Assembly: GCA_017437925.1 (NCBI GenBank)
Contig: JAFRWQ010000130.1
Coordinates: 1 to 6,380 of the forward strand
Reading direction: 5' to 3'
Source: Bacillota bacterium
GTDB taxonomy: Bacteria > Bacillota_A > Clostridia > Peptostreptococcales > Anaerovoracaceae
Length of the DNA stretch: 6,380 bases
In this document: in pieces, positions 5,823 to 6,380 of the stretch
Layout of the letters: the number at the start of each line of letters is the position of its first letter
Position numbering within the stretch: the stretch's first letter is position 1
Position numbers and translations under genes: made by a program
Notes under the pieces: model-generated
What the model was told of the DNA's origin: nothing
The model's database searches: none
The model's input: the letters and a program-made list of their open reading frames with translations, nothing else

Positions 5823-6380
5823 CTACCTGGCGTAATCCACGGCCCTGGTCTCTCTGATGACGTTGACCTTGATCTGGCCCGGGTATTCCAGCTCGCTCTC
5901 GATCTTCTTGGAGATCTCTCTGGCCAGCAGCTCCATGGCGTTGTCGGAGACCTGGTCGGGCTTGGCGATGATGCGTATCTCGCGGCCCGCCTGTATGGCG
6001 TAGGAGGTCTCGACTCCGGGGGTGGTGTTGGCGATCTCTTCCAGCTTCTGCAGCCTCTTGATGTAGGTGTCGAGGGTCTCGCGCCTTGCTCCGGGCCTTG
6101 CGGCGGACAGGGCGTCGGCCGCTGCGATGAGGACGGCCTCGGGGCTCTTGGCCTCGTAGTCTCCGTGGTGGGCTGCCATGGCGTCGATGACGGCCTGGTG
6201 CTCCTTGTACTTTCTCAGCACGTCTATGCCTATGTCGACGTGGGTGCCCTGGATCTCGTGGTCGAGGGCCTTGCCTATATCGTGCAGAAGTCCGGCTCTC
6301 TGGGCCAGCTTGACGTCAAAGCCCAGCTCTCCTGCCATGAGGCCTGCAAGATGGGCGACCTCAAGGGAGTGCTTGAGCAC
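5823..6380 (-). CDS. rny: Ribonuclease Y, C-terminal part (cut by window edge)
   Basis: The visible 185 codons are the C-terminal portion of RNase Y, the membrane-anchored endoribonuclease that begins mRNA decay in many Gram-positive and other bacteria. The HD phosphohydrolase domain is clear: [12 protein letters not shown] with the H33-D34 pair, AAHHGD (69-74), [16 protein letters not shown] (about 86-101). The conserved C-terminal domain follows ([32 protein letters not shown] at the end). Numbering is from the first visible codon, GTG at 6378-6380. That codon is internal: the family sequence continues upstream, and the membrane anchor, coiled coil and KH domain lie outside the window. It ends in TAG. 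The next gene on the strand is the desulfurase, 71 bases on, after a stable hairpin. Confidence 0.97.
   Translation of the reverse strand: MLKHSLEVAHLAGLMAGELGFDVKLAQRAGLLHDIGKALDHEIQGTHVDIGIDVLRKYKEHQAVIDAMAAHHGDYEAKSPEAVLIAAADALSAARPGARRETLDTYIKRLQKLEEIANTTPGVETSYAIQAGREIRIIAKPDQVSDNAMELLAREISKKIESELEYPGQIKVNVIRETRAVDYAR

Noticed and set aside
4825..5835. Long plus-strand open frame (336 codons) opposite the desulfurase
   Set aside because: It is a shadow of a clearly real gene and has no motif of its own.

Overview
The window is a compact block of conserved bacterial housekeeping and DNA-processing genes, all read from the minus strand. I found no mobile element, CRISPR array, rRNA, tRNA or phage-like gene, and no gene-free stretch over 300 bases. 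The DNA is moderately GC-rich, with clear AGGAGG-type ribosome binding sites, two probable TTG starts and frequent AGG and ATA codons. ThiI lacks a rhodanese domain and sits beside its own cysteine desulfurase, as in Bacillus, and RNase Y is present. Together these suggest a Gram-positive Bacillota/Clostridia-type anaerobe. That placement is an inference; no marker in the window fixes it.

In the direction of transcription (high to low coordinates), the first group is the 3' end of rny (RNase Y HD and C-terminal domains, cut by the window edge), then a cysteine desulfurase (nifS/NifZ-like), then thiI. A perfect 10-bp hairpin with a GCAA tetraloop separates rny from the desulfurase. The desulfurase and ThiI form a plausible sulfur-transfer pair for 4-thiouridine in tRNA and/or thiamine thiazole synthesis. 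A strong intrinsic terminator (3259-3287) ends this group.

A good sigma-70-type promoter (3207-3235) then starts a second group, yraN - comM - dprA, closed by another probable terminator (16-47). All three belong to families linked to processing incoming or recombining DNA: an uncharacterised nuclease-fold protein, a hexameric AAA+ branch-migration helicase, and the RecA loader for single-stranded DNA.

The most notable observation is in dprA. A single in-frame TGA at 734-736 splits an otherwise intact, well-conserved reading frame of 374 codons. Conservation continues in the same frame right after it, and TGA is a normal stop for the neighbouring genes. The choices are a very recent nonsense mutation, a sequencing or assembly error, or readthrough. 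Apart from that and some small regulatory structures, this looks like ordinary chromosome; I see no evidence of a new system.
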